This document shows positions 12,605 to 23,190 of a DNA stretch of 64,000 nucleotides, piece after piece. Below the pieces are notes generated by a model. It was not told where the DNA came from and did not search any database. It saw nothing but the letters and a program-made list of their open reading frames with translations. The DNA is from Ascochyta rabiei (lineage: Eukaryota; Ascomycota; Dothideomycetes; Pleosporales; Didymellaceae): assembly GCF_004011695.2 (NCBI RefSeq), contig NC_082425.1, positions 558,001 to 622,000 on the forward strand, read 5' to 3'. The stretch's first letter is position 1; the number at the start of each line of letters is the position of its first letter. The position numbers were made by a program, and so were the translations under genes.

Positions 12605-13727
12605 ATGGTTTCCACAACAATATTGCAACTGCTCGCCACCGCCTTAGCCTTCGCTTCTGTGCAGGCAGGGCACCCTGCTCAGGCTTGGAGAGAGGGGAAG
12701 TTCAAGACCTTGGTCACATTCGGTGACAGTTATACGGATGAGAATCGCCTAGGATACTTCATCCAAAATAACGGCACAGCACCGCCAGTTGGTTGGGACC
12801 AGCCAGTGGTGTGTATCGCATGCGCCAGAGCTGAAATTCTATACTCACGTCTAGTAGGGTCTCACCACCGCCTCAGGTGGTCGCTCGTGGGCGCGCTATG
12901 CGAGCGTTTACTCTTCAGCAAAGCTTTACAACTATGCCGTCTCAGGCGCTGTGTGCTCCAATAAGATCACCCCTCGCCCTCTGTCGCCCACAACCCTCTT
13001 TCCCGACATCGAAGGGTACGAGCTTCCTGCTTTCATCGCAGATTCAAAGTACACTAGGTCCAATGGCACTAAATTCTTCACTGGAAAGTCAGACTCGACA
13101 GTATACGCGATTTGGATCGGCACTAACGATCTTGGAAATGGCGGATTTGTTGACGATTCTCAACAGCCTGGCAAGATAGTATCGGATTACATGGACTGCG
13201 TGTACAACACCGTCGACGGCTTATACGCGAACGGTGGACAATACTTCGTTCTCCTGAACCTGGCGCCACTGGATCTGCTACCTCAGTACCAGCTGCCTTC
13301 GCAAGGCGGTCTCTCTGCGACCCAGTTCTGGCCCGCCAATGGACGCAACGTAACAGATGTTCACTACCGCATGCAAAACACCGTCGCAGCGCTCAACGAC
13401 GTGTACGGGTACCGCACGCCCTTCGTTGTCGAGATCTCGAAGAAGTACCCAGGTATCAAGATGGCGAGCTTCAATGTCAACGGCTTGATGACCGATATCC
13501 ACTCCAACCCAACTCAGTACCTCAATGGCACTGCACCGCTGAATGTGACGGGAACGGCCAAGACGTGTGCGACCGTGAGCGGACAGAACTGTACAGTCAA
13601 TGCCAGCCCTGATTCATTCGAGTGGTTTGATCCGCTGCATCCGAGCGAGCAGACATCCAGGATTGTTGCGAGGGAATTTGTCAACGTGCTTGGTGGAAAG
13701 GGCAAGTGGGGAACATACTGGGGTTAA
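12605..13727 (+). CDS. Secreted GDSL-type acetylesterase, carbohydrate esterase family 16
   Basis: Two exons, 12605-12808 and 12858-13727, with a 49-bp intron, give 357 residues. A hydrophobic signal peptide (residues 1-21, likely cleavage after SVQA) precedes the GDSL block VTFGDSYTDE (catalytic Ser near 42). The Gly block is YAVSGAVCSN, the oxyanion Asn block is IGTNDLGN, and the catalytic Asp-His pair is in WFDPLHPSEQ near the C-terminus. The intron joins QPV to GLTTASGGRSWARY exactly as in CE16 proteins. These secreted esterases remove acetyl groups from hemicellulose-derived sugars. Several Asn-x-Ser/Thr sites suggest N-glycosylation. There are no broken motifs. Confidence 0.93.
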
Positions 13728-14976
13728 AGCGACAATCCATTGGACGTAGCCTGAGGACACTTTCCAGGTCATACTTCTGGCAAGGGTTTCCTGGTTACTT
13801 TCAATTGATATTATGCTCAACCTCAAAACCCATCTACACCTACACTATGCGACAGTGAAAGTTACGCGAATTCGCCCGTATAATCGCTTGTCTCTAGGAT
13901 CTACTATGGATCTAAACCCCCTCACCTCGTTATAGTTGGAGAGTGAATGAGTCCTACAGCTGATTACACCACTTTATCGCTTGGCACCTGAGTCTTCCCT
14001 TGGAAGTCTCGGAGGCAAATTCACCAATCTCACGTTGGCTCTTTCTACAACTCTGCACTCGCCAGCTGTAGAAGCCCAAAGCAACCGTCCCACGATCATC
14101 CCGTCTTTCATAAGGACGCCCGCCTCGTTCTGGCGAGCCTGACCCCAGTGCACGCCAGCTATCCGATGTGCGGTTGCGCCCCTGATTTCTGACGGAGGAC
14201 AGTGCAAGCCGGCCGGATAGACAAAGCTCTCGTGACATCCAGGACAGCGGGCAGCAATCAGACTGCTGGATGATTTCCCATGAAGGGCACTACCGTGACT
14301 GTTCATGTAGTCTATTGGAGTTGTGTCTTTGTTGGTTCTTGACAGTATACTCGTCAACCCCATCATATCTGCGAGGCTCGTCGCTATCTGAATCATGACT
14401 GCCTTGGAATCATCGTTGAGTTTTTCTCCCTTGATATTCGCTTTGAGTAAACCGAGAAGCGCGTGGCAGAAGTCAATGACGCTGAAACACCCTATACGGG
14501 AGAAGAAGGTGAATGTGAAGCCCAAGCCGACTTTGCCCCCATTTCTCGCTCTGGCAAGGAAGCCTAGGTTCCATGGTACGATATTCTGACCAATGCCCGC
14601 GCAAATCTCCATCTCTTGAACATGGCCGAAATTCTGACTTTCCTCTTCCTAGACGCTCACCAGTCTCAAATTTAGAGCATGGCGGGCTCGTCGGTCGACG
14701 TGATCCTCTTTCGTCATGACCGTTACTTCTGGGCTATGAATGAACTCCGAGTTCGTCCATACCCGTGAGAACCAACTTGCGTTACAGGCCTTAGTCATGA
14801 CTTGCACTCTTCTAACAAGATCTCGTTGGCTTGAATCGAGATTACAGGCGAGCCAGCTGCACGCCGCAAAATACGTTATGTTGCTGGCTATAGAGTTACA
14901 AGGCTTAGGTCAGGACATCAGTCTGGTCAACACATTGCATCGAACACCTCCAAAACCTCCCAAGGAATACAGTTCC
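13728..14976. other. Gap between convergent genes; one weak open frame
   Basis: Region between the CE16 stop and the 3' end of the double-psi barrel gene. Apart from the doubtful frame at 13974-14612, I see nothing. Confidence 0.4.
13974..14612 (-). CDS. Hypothetical open reading frame, 212 codons, doubtful
   Basis: An uninterrupted frame starting MEICAGIGQNIVPW. It has a weakly hydrophobic N-terminal third and one CPGCHES pair of cysteines near the middle. I do not recognise any family. No flanking splice signals clearly extend it, and the composition (many Arg, Ser and Gly) could arise by chance. It is listed only because it is the longest frame in this gap. Confidence 0.22.
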   Translation of the reverse strand: MEICAGIGQNIVPWNLGFLARARNGGKVGLGFTFTFFSRIGCFSVIDFCHALLGLLKANIKGEKLNDDSKAVMIQIATSLADMMGLTSILSRTNKDTTPIDYMNSHGSALHGKSSSSLIAARCPGCHESFVYPAGLHCPPSEIRGATAHRIAGVHWGQARQNEAGVLMKDGMIVGRLLWASTAGECRVVERANVRLVNLPPRLPREDSGAKR

Positions 14977-15784
14977 TCAAGGTAGCCAGGCCCAAGTCAT
15001 CGTTACTCGACCCAAGGCATGGTCTGCCAGCTTGTCGAACATTGCAGGGCTGACATCTAGATCGGTGGGCTCACACCCAGTACCTCCCCTTTATCAGCGT
15101 AGAACACAAATTCATGTAGCTCGCACACTTACATCTGTCAACGACTTTCACATCAATGCTCACCTGCTTGCCTGTCCGTTCGTCAACTCTCGTAGCACGG
15201 ATCTTACGTCCGCACAGTGGATTCTGGTTTGGATCACTACCGGTCTGCACCGCGTCAAAAACGAAATGCGATACAGAGACAATGGCATCGTTGTCGTTAG
15301 AATCGACGCCGCACGCGCCCAGGCCGGGGCCATAGTAGGTCAGATCACCAGTGTGATGGTCAGTGTTATTGGGTAGCGGCAGATTTTGGGTCCTATCAGC
15401 GTTGTCAGCACGCATTGACAGGCGATTGCGTCGAAAGTATGCCTACTTTGACTTGCCCGACAACCCTACTGCTAGCCCGATAATCAGAGCCAATAGGCAG
15501 ACGAAGGCAACAATGACTGCAACAATAAGAGTCCGGCGACTGCGGCCAAGATATCGTCTGTGTGGCGGAAGTGCGCGGTCGAAGCGGTCTGATAATGCCC
15601 ACCCTGCGCCAGCACCGAAGTGCATGTGTCTTCTCTTGCTTTGACCTTCCTTAGGCACATCCCATGTTGATGCAGTGCCGGTCACTCCAACTTCTTTTAG
15701 ATGCGCTGATGGAGGTTCTTCTACCCCGCCCCTCGGTAGCTCTTTCCTCGCAATCTCTTTCCTAGGGATCATTGGCACGCTCAT
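14977..15784 (-). CDS. Membrane-anchored double-psi beta-barrel (RlpA/expansin-like) protein
   Basis: Three exons: 15447-15784, 15133-15392 and 14977-15083, giving 234 residues. The first 80 residues are hydrophilic and basic. Residues about 85-108 (LIVAVIVAFVCLLALIIG) form one transmembrane helix, followed by a short linker and a double-psi beta-barrel domain to the end. Diagnostic blocks are GDLTYYGPGLGACG, NPLCGRKI, VKVVDRCTGC and TDLDVSPAMFDKLAD. The last two are created only by splicing out the 49-bp second intron, which ends in a rare GAG acceptor. Most fungal proteins of this class are secreted with a signal peptide. Here the barrel is tethered with a cytosolic tail (type II topology, inferred). 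No lytic catalytic residue can be assigned; barwin/expansin-like domains often bind wall polysaccharides. The start at 15784 is preferred because upstream sequence is not conserved-looking. Confidence 0.83.
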
Positions 15785-16256
15785 GGTGGTGTTGATAGTG
15801 TATATTAGGCTATGTTGTGCATATGTACGTGGGTATCGCAAGAGAAGAATGCCGAAACATAACAGAGGACTGCGCAGCAAAAGAGTGGCAGCTCAGACAC
15901 GCAAGCGCTGGCGATAAACATTGATTCCCGGACTAATCAAAGTCGAAATGAAGTGCAATGGTGGAGATTGAACCGTTGGAACGCGGAGGATCAGGGGTCA
16001 ATGCCCTGCGCTAGTGAAAGGCGGCGCCGTTCGGCGATAACGTGGGACTTGCCGCCCTCTGACCTCACCACCACGCCTTTCTCAACGGCTGCTCTTTTTC
16101 ACTTTGTCCTGGTGTAGAGTTTCGCGCCATTGTATCTTCGGAAGCTCTACCCGCCGAAGTCGCTCCAGATCTAGATTCACCACCTGCCCACCGAGCAGAC
16201 CGCCAACCCTCAGCACCGCCCGCCGAAGTCGCTGCGCTTTCCCCAGACTATTCGCC
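15785..16256. promoter_or_regulatory. Bidirectional intergenic region, barrel protein / CUE1
   Basis: A 472-bp head-to-head spacer. It must contain both promoters and 5' untranslated regions. No specific site was identified. Confidence 0.4.
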
Positions 16257-16867
16257 ATGGCAGAACAGAGCATCAACATACCACAGGTCATCGTGTTTGC
16301 TGTTGTCGCCTTTCTTGTGTATCGGTGGTACTCTAGCAAGCCCTCAGCAAATGGCACGCGACCTACTGCAAACCGCTCGGTGCGGATTAACCCCGCCCAA
16401 ATCGACACAATAGCGCAGATGTTCCCACAGCTGAACAGGAGGGACATTGCATGGGACCTGCAAAGAAACGGAGGAAATGCAGCCGCCACAACAGAGAGAG
16501 TGCTGAGTGGAAGGACATTAGACAGCGTGAGCATATTCGCTGCACACAATCTTCATTACTTGCTAACAAACGACAGGCACCAGCATCCTTCCAACTACCT
16601 GCTGCACCAACTGCCGTCGCACCTGCGCGACCAGTCGTAGCTGCCGCAAAGCCATCCCACCCTGACCTGATAACACGATACAACTTGTCCTCCAAGCTGA
16701 GCCAGGCCCCCGAGCCTACAGAAGAGAAGCCTAAGACGAAAGCCTGGAGTGCTGACCGAAGCGAGCGCCAATCAAACCTGCAAAGAAAGAGGGAGGAGAT
16801 GATCTTGGCTGCCAGGAGAAAGATGGAAGAGAAGGAGAAGGCGAGTGCTTCAGGTGCTGCTGCTTAG
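16257..16867 (+). CDS. CUE1: CUE-domain ER membrane protein, Cue1-like
   Basis: Two exons, 16257-16526 and 16577-16867 (50-bp intron with TGCTAAC branch site), give 186 residues. An N-terminal transmembrane segment (about residues 9-23, VIVFAVVAFLVYRW) is followed by a CUE ubiquitin-binding domain near 43-85 with the MFPQL motif at 55-59. A charged Lys/Glu/Arg-rich C-terminal helix (RKREEMILAARRKMEEK) resembles the Ubc7-binding region. In yeast, Cue1 anchors and activates the E2 enzyme Ubc7 in ER-associated degradation. The architecture is the same and the size is close to the yeast protein. The ATG is the first in the conserved frame and is preceded by stop-free but unlikely Ser/Arg-rich sequence. 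Confidence 0.88.
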
Positions 16868-17008
16868 CACGGTGCCAGAGCAGATAGACATATAGCTAGT
16901 TTACATTTGGTGGCAGTACCTCTGAATAAGACTGAGTCACCTTCGCAGGCAACTGGTCAAATGGTCAAAGTTGTGGCTCTCATCAAGGCCACCCTAGCGG
17001 CATCCTTC

Positions 17009-17757
17009 TCAAAGCTTCTTCTTCGTGACAGGCTCCAGACCTTTCTGCCTCGCGATCCACTGATCAAGCCTTGCATAGCAGTCCAGGGTCATGAAGATTC
17101 CTGTTTCTGTTAGCTACGCACCTCTTTCTAACGCATAACATTTACCTAAAGCGAGATAACCTCCATACATGCCTCCCAACCCACCTAGGCCCTTCTGCTC
17201 CGGCCTCAACTCTTCCCAACTCCACATCTCTGCCAGACAAACCAACGTCGTGATGCTGGTCTCCATACCAAAGAACAGCAGAGCTAGTGGAATACGCGGG
17301 TCGTTGCGCAAGAGAGCGGGGATAGCCCAGAGGGTCAAGGGCAGGTGGTAGACCAGCTCTAGGAAGATGAGGGTGGAGAACCATGCTGGTGGGTTGTAGA
17401 AAAAACGATCGCCGTAGGTAGCGACGTACCAGGTGCGGATATCGCTCATCCAGAGTGGCTTGATGTTGACGGGGTAGTAAGCTGTTAGATCAAATGCTGG
17501 AATGGCGTTAGCTTTCTGTGTGTGGGTATATAACAGCAATCGATTTTTTTGTTAAGCTAGTAAAGAACAATGAAAGCCAATGCTCAATGTCGAGATTCGC
17601 TAGCTCACGTGTCACTCAAGCACATTCAAGCATCTGGTTGTGGCTTGCAGAGCGAAGAATGAACAAATTGCTACTTACCCAACATGACTGGCAAGTGCGT
17701 GATGAAGAACATCAAGTAGATCAAATCCCTCTTCCTTGTCAGTATCGAGTCGGCCAT
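17009..17757 (-). CDS. TMEM97/EMA19-like four-helix membrane protein (EXPERA-type domain)
   Basis: Three exons: 17679-17757, 17146-17496 and 17009-17100, giving 173 residues. The protein starts MADSILTRKRDLIYLMFF and continues HLPVMLAFDLTAYYP, RTWYVATYGDRFFYNPPAWF and YLALGIFMTLDCYARL. The paired acidic residues and four hydrophobic segments are typical of the TMEM6/97 and EXPERA group. Members act as sterol-binding ER proteins (sigma-2 receptor in animals) or were reported to affect mitochondrial precursor targeting in yeast (Ema19). The first intron (182 bp) has GCTAAC 14 bp before its acceptor. The second has two possible acceptors 6 bp apart (exon start at 17100 or 17106). The downstream one fits the family better. 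It ends in KKKL, a possible ER-retrieval-like basic tail. Confidence 0.85.
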
Positions 17758-18870
17758 TTTGGTTTGTGAGAATCGAGATATCTGTTTGCGGTGTTGATGG
17801 GGTTAAGGAGTACGGACAGGTGCACTTGACTTGCTGAAAGTGCAATGGCGCGTTCGGGGTCGCGCTAGGACGTGCACTGTGCCTTCTATAGCTGCCACCA
17901 TCATAACAGCAACCTCATCACCGTCTCAAGTGGGTCAACGCGGCATTTTCTGCGCAATATAAATCCAGAACTGATGTGTTCTTGAACTCTCTACGCTTTT
18001 GTGTGGCAGCACGAACTTTTGATGAAGGCTGAAGTAATTCTCCAAGATCCAAAGCTTCTCCGCAAAGCAGTCACCGTGCGACGCAGTCCAACGCGTCATC
18101 TCTCAATGAGCAAACTAACAAGCTCATATTGACCCGTATCTGGAGAGTAACCTCACTATGTACTCAAGCATTATCTCGCGATCGAAAGCTCCCGTATTCT
18201 CGTCAAGTCAGCTGCTACAATCACCGTTTGTTATATCCGCAGCCAACAAAGAGCATGCTCCACGATGGACAAGACAAACAAGGATCGTTTCGATTATGAC
18301 TTCACACAGAGCCATCTGAATGGCTGTCCATCTACCACAACCGAAGGGCCCTTCCGAGGGGCGTTCTCACGTTGCTGCAGTGAATTGGCCATTTAGCCTA
18401 AACTCCCCCGCAGAGCTTGGCTTCAGGCAGTTGAATAACGGCCAAACAGCGTGGAGGTGTCAGCACTACGTTACGGCTTAGCTGAAGGACGCGCGGTGTC
18501 CAATAAAGAACAGTAATATTCGTCAAAGCAGACTCTTGACCTCACAAATGCGTTCTCGGTCGCCATGCCGAACTCTGTTTAGCCATGAGTGGCTCGAGCT
18601 GATCATCGGCAATGCGATTTGGGAGTGCTAGAGTCGTAGGTAGACCGAAGCGCAAGATTGTACCAGGCCTACCGCGAGCTGCATGTCCGATCATGCCAGG
18701 ATGCTGGCTAATGTCCCATAGGGCTGCAGAACAGTAAGAGTGAAGCAGCAGCATACAAAAGCCGGGGTCGCTTGCAGTAAGCTTTGAACCTCCGCAAATC
18801 TGGGGTAGATAGAACGCCCCATTATTTCACGGAATCCATCTTTCTATCAAACTCTTATCACGCTTCCATC
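17758..18870. other. Intergenic, no supported gene
   Basis: A 1.1-kb divergent region between the EMA19-like gene and the sugar transporter. No open frame or repeat deserves a call. It presumably carries both promoters. Confidence 0.45.
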
Positions 18871-20830
18871 ATGGGTGGCGGAGGTGCAGCACCCGCTGGC
18901 TTTGATGCCGCGCTTGAGAGACGTCAAGCCCTGATGGGCAAGAGTGGTCCAGGAGCTTTGATCAAAAACTTCAAAGTTTTCCGCATTGCCTTGTTCGCCT
19001 GCTTGGGAGGGGTTTTATATGGCTATAACCAAGGAATGTTCAGCGGTATCTTGGCCATGCCGTCCTTTGGCAAACGTGTGCATAACTCTACCCGGTTTGT
19101 CTCGAGGTCCGCGCTAATGGTACCACCTAGAGACTGATGGATACATTGACAACCCTACCCAGAAGGGCTGGCTGACTGCCATTCTGGAGCTCGGAGCATG
19201 GCTGGGTGCTCTCCTGTCTGGCTTTATCGCAGAAGCCTGCTCCCGAAAATACGGAATCCTGATCGCCACTGGAGTTTTTATCATTGGTGTCGTGATTCAG
19301 GTAACAGCAATCGTCGGCGGACATAACGAGATTCTTGCGGGTCGCTTCATTACGTGGGTTTCAGTGTCCTCCTCTTCTGTCCGGTGCATCTGCTGATCCC
19401 TCACAGAGGTATTGGTGTCGGTACGCTGTCTTGTATCGTACCCATGTACAATTCAGAATGTGCTCCTCCGTAAGTTTTGCGTTCTAATCGTCTTGCTTTC
19501 TGCTAATGGAATTATAGTGAAGTACGAGGTGCTCTTGTAGCAGGTCAACAGCTGGCCATCACATTCGGCATCATGGTCTCCTTCTGGATCAACTACGGAA
19601 CCAACTACATCGGAGGAACCACTCTGGAAACTCAGTCAAACGCAGCCTGGCTCGTGCCGATTTGTATACAATTAGTACCTGCTGCAGTCCTCTTTTTTGG
19701 GATGATATGGATGCCATTTTCGCCCAGATGGCTCGTACACCATGGCCGGGAAGATGAGGCTCGCAGTACCCTTGCGAACCTTCGCGACCTGCCAGAAGAC
19801 CATGAGTTGATTGAACTCGAATATCTTGAGATAAAAGCCCAGTCCATGTTCGAGAAGCGTAGCATTGCCGAGGCATTCCCACACCTCCAGCAGCTCACCG
19901 CATGGAACACATTCAAGCTTCAGTTCGTGGCTATTGGTGCCCTTTTCAAGAAAAAGGCCATGTTCAAGCGCTTTGTCGTAGCCACAGTGACCATGTTCTT
20001 CCAACAGTGGTCCGGTATCAACGCTGGTAGGAGCACCTCTTCCTACAGCTTTGCGAGAAAACACTAACCACTTTACAGTCCTGTACTATGCACCATCAAT
20101 CTTTAGTCAATTGGGTTTGACCGGCAACACGACCTCCCTGCTCGCAACAGGCGTTGTTGGAATTGTGATGTTCCTTGCCACTAGTACGTTCCCTCTCTCA
20201 AAATATGCTTTCTCCATCGCTGACCTTATTCCAGTCCCCGCTGTGCTTTATATCGATCGTGTAGGCCGCAAGCCCGTCCTAGTCATTGGTGCCATCGGCA
20301 TGGGCGTCAGTCACATCATAATTGCCATCATCCTCGCCAAGAACATCGACAACTTTCACAATGCTCCAGGTGCTGGCTGGGCTGCTGTAGTCATGGTCTG
20401 GCTCTTCGTCATCCACTTCGGATACTCTTGGGGCCCTTGTGCATGGATCTTGATTGCCGAAATCTGGCCCATCAGCACCCGTCCTTACGGCACTGCGCTT
20501 GGTGGATCAAGTAACTGGATGAACAACTTTATCATCGGACAGATTACACCTGATTTGCTAGAGAAGATTACCTACGGTACTTACATTCTCTTTGGTCTTC
20601 TTACATTTGTTGGGTCAGGCTTCATCTGGTTCTTCGTACCGGAAACAAAGCGTTTGAGTCTCGAGGAGATGGACATCATATTCGGAAGCGAAGGCACGGC
20701 TCAGAAGGATCAGGAGAGGATGGCCGAAATCAACCAGGAGATTGGGCTTGCGGCCATCATGGGTGGTGGTAGTCGAGTGCACAGGGACGAGATGGTCTTT
20801 GGAGATGAGAAGGCCGTGATGGCCGTGTGA
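18871..20830 (+). CDS. MFS sugar/hexose transporter
   Basis: Six exons: 18871-19075, 19131-19353, 19407-19469, 19518-20026, 20079-20183 and 20235-20830. Five introns of 48-55 bp with consistent phases give 566 residues. Twelve hydrophobic segments are expected. Sugar-porter hallmarks are visible: GGVLYGYNQGMFSGIL in helix 1, ELGAWLGALLSG, the GRFITGIGVG block with PMYNSE, SPRWLVHHGR ahead of the central loop, FFQQWSGINAVLYYAPSIF in helix 7, DRVGRKP, and PETKRLSLEEMD after helix 12. It should be a plasma-membrane importer of hexoses or related sugars by proton symport. Specificity is not readable. The QGMFSGIL variant of helix 1 is common in filamentous fungal hexose sensors and transporters. 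All motifs are intact. Confidence 0.95.
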
Positions 20831-21127
20831 GCTGAGTGCCAGGTTACGAAACAAGTTCTGCAACACAATCGTTTAATTTTTCTTAGTTGTTAGCGATCTG
20901 AATATCAGATGAGACCAAAGATAGTGTACTCTTACTGCAGGTAAACGCGTGATTTCTCTAGATTCGAGGAGGCACTGAGCATGAATGACACAAACTCACA
21001 AGTATCTACGAGTATACGGATCTTTTTGGCTATGAAAGGCTCTTACCAGGATCCTGCCAAGTACTTCAAGGCATTAATATTAAGGCTAACACTAAGAGCT
21101 GCTACATCCAAGCTTTCCTGTGACATA

Positions 21128-21198
21128 ACGTATTCAACAGGTGAGTCAGCCACACAGGCAAGTTGGCCACTCTGCCAAGACCACACTAACATTCTACC
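21128..21198 (+). repeat. Terminal inverted repeat, copy 1 left
   Basis: 71 bp, outer end at 21128 next to TA. It is the least mutated copy and retains GTGAGTCAGCC and GGCCACTCTGCC. Confidence 0.92.
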
Positions 21199-21256
21199 CT
21201 ATTATGGCTTGCATTAGCCCACATTGGTATTGTTTATAGTAGTACAGTATATAATA

Positions 21257-23117
21257 TTATTTAGTAACACCTTCTTTAGGCTTTTTACACGTGCGCGAGT
21301 TATGCCCTATTGTAAGGGCACTGTAGGCAGGCAATAGAGCAGAGCGATATGGGATGAAATAATAGGTGATATTGAGAGATAAGACGAATCCTTGATGGAT
21401 GAGTCTTTAGGTGTGTGGATATTATATACTGGTCGGTGGGTCTCCGGGCTTGGCCCGGGGTCTGTCCGAGGTATCCCCTGTTGTAGGGAGAACACCCGTG
21501 ACACCTATATTGTAGTACTTTTTATAGCATCTTTAGGTTACCTTACCTTCTTTAACATATACTTGCTTTCTTACCTTCTTACTATTACTATATGCCCTAA
21601 ACTTAGTTAGAGTAGTTAATTAAAGGCCTTCCTTAGCTGTTAGGACTCTCTCCTGCTATAACTGCTTTCTTTTATGCAATCTATGTCGCATAGCAGCCTT
21701 ATTTGCTACTTAAAGCCTAGTAATCTCCCTTTAAGCTAACACTAGCTTATATGCTACTATAGCTGCGCCTTTAGTAAGCTTTTTAAAGGCCTTAACTATT
21801 AAAGTTAGTAAGCTGCTTGCATGCCTTTAAATCCTCTCTTAAACTAGCGTTAATTGCGACCCTAATTGCAGGGTAGTGCTTAGGGTTTAGGACTGCTAGG
21901 GCTTATCTTCTATAGTAGGTAGCAGTAGGGTACGTAGGCAGACATTAAGACCTATTATAACCTGTTCTAGGTTAAAGGGGACTATTCTAGTGCCTTAGAA
22001 GCCTCCTTAGATATTGCTAGAAGTAAATGTCTCCTTATAGGCGTCTATAAAGCATAGTAGGAACTTAGTTTTAGTAATATAAGTAATATAGTTATATATA
22101 AGATTCTTAGCTTAGCACCTATATACCTTCTTTAGAGGAGTAAAACAACCTATATCTAGTAGTTATAAGAGGTAAAATAAGTATAGAGGTATATACAGTG
22201 TAATAATGTTTACTTCCTTACAGTATTATTAGAAGTTAAGGGAGTTGTAGCTCTTATAGCTATTAATAAGGAGCAGCTAGTATACTCCTTAGGTGCGCGT
22301 CTTTATATAGGCATTAAAGTGCTTTAACCAGTCTAGACTAAGCTTGTTAGTAGTCTATCTGTTCTTAGAGACTCTAATAACCTAATTATAGGGCAGATTA
22401 TCCTCTTTATACTAGGTAGAGAGGTAGTTACAGCCTTTAAAGATAATAAAGGGTAGAATAGCCTACCCTGTGCCATTAATGCCCTATATAACTGTTATCT
22501 ACTCTTAATTACTCTGCTACACTGCCTTTAGCTGTCCTTAACGCTCTAAACCTGTAACAACTACTCCTGCAGATATCTAGCCTATTATAAAGCCTGTCTT
22601 ATTAAAGTTATATATGTTATTATTCTAGATGCTATACTTAGCTTTAACATTTGCTATAAGCCTAAACTAGCCTTATATAATCTCTAGATCCTTACAGAGG
22701 GCTCTCTTGTAGTTGTACTTACAATTAAACTTTACTTTAAGGTTAGGGCAGCGCTTAATAAATGTATTAGGCCAGTTTATGCTAACATAGCCTATATTAC
22801 GCTTAGCACGCAAAGAATTAGCTATATTAGCTACAGCAGCTAGCTAAGGGGCAAATCCTTATGCATCTAGCTTAAGAATGTACTTAGCAATCACATCCTC
22901 CTTAGTCTAATCTATATTCTGTTAACTTAGCGTACAATTAGCTTGTGCAGGTTGTCCTGTGTATTAATTACGTAGTATACTGTAAGGCGTGTTATATATG
23001 GCTGCAGCGCGTTATATAGTAAGGTTTGCGTCTTATTTAAGTGCCTAGAGCGCAAGCTGTATTACAGCCTCTTTTAAGGGTGTAGGTTTATATTGTTATT
23101 AAGTTATTGCGTTATAA
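21257..23117 (-). pseudogene. Degenerate Fot1-family transposase, copy 1
   Basis: Minus-strand counterpart of the transposase read in copy 2. Start and end are approximate: the stop maps near 21257 by alignment with the other copy. The frame holds many TAG/TAA codons at positions expected for Gln and Trp. The solo LTR at 21311-21503 also interrupts the region coding for the C-terminal zinc knuckle. It is non-functional. Confidence 0.82.
21311..21503. mobile_element. 193-bp solo LTR inserted in transposon copy 1
   Basis: Begins TGTAAGGGCAC and ends CACCCGTGACA (5'-TG...CA-3'). It is bordered on both sides by the 5-bp duplication CCTAT (21306-21310 and 21504-21508). The uninterrupted sequence is preserved in the inverted copy as CCTACGTTGTAG on the complementary strand (near 24491-24502), which proves the insertion. 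Its GC content is visibly higher than the surrounding DNA (for example GGGTCTCCGGGCTTGGCCCG). The parent is an LTR retrotransposon whose internal part is absent; copia or gypsy cannot be decided. Confidence 0.88.
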
Positions 23118-23188
23118 GGTAGAATGTTGGTGTAGTCTTAGCAGAGTGGCCGACTCGCCTGTGTAGCCGACTCACCTGTTAAATACGT
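23118..23188 (-). repeat. Terminal inverted repeat, copy 1 right
   Basis: 71 bp, outer end at 23188 next to the shared TA at 23189-23190. It matches the left repeat except for C/T and G/A changes. Confidence 0.92.
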
Positions 23189-23190
23189 TA

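Larger units (their letters stand above)
21128..22818. repeat. Left arm of a 1.5-kb inverted repeat (partner 23191-24683)
   Basis: Reverse complement of 23191-24683. After removing the LTR insertion and its duplicated 5 bp (198 bp) both arms are exactly 1,493 bp, so there are no net indels. Where the arms were compared, differences are transitions. The spacer between the arms is 372 bp. Confidence 0.9.
21128..23188 (-). mobile_element. Fot1/pogo-type DNA transposon, copy 1 (complete, RIP-like degeneration, with inserted LTR)
   Basis: A complete element flanked by TA (21126-21127 and 23189-23190), the target duplication of the Tc1/mariner/pogo superfamily. The 71-bp terminal inverted repeats begin ACGTATTYAACAGG. 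Without the inserted 193-bp LTR and its 5-bp duplication the element is 1,863 bp. The transposase reads on the minus strand. It is extremely AT-rich, and mismatches between its two terminal repeats are all C/T or G/A transitions, as expected from RIP. Size, TA target and transposase type resemble Fot1-family elements such as Molly of Parastagonospora (from memory, unchecked). Confidence 0.92.

Noticed and set aside
5625..13727. Secondary-metabolite cluster around the LaeA-like methyltransferase
   Set aside because: No polyketide, peptide or terpene synthase, P450 or cluster transporter is recognisable nearby.
15955..16015. tRNA-like GGTTCAATC on the minus strand
   Set aside because: No T-stem or acceptor stem complementarity; probably chance.
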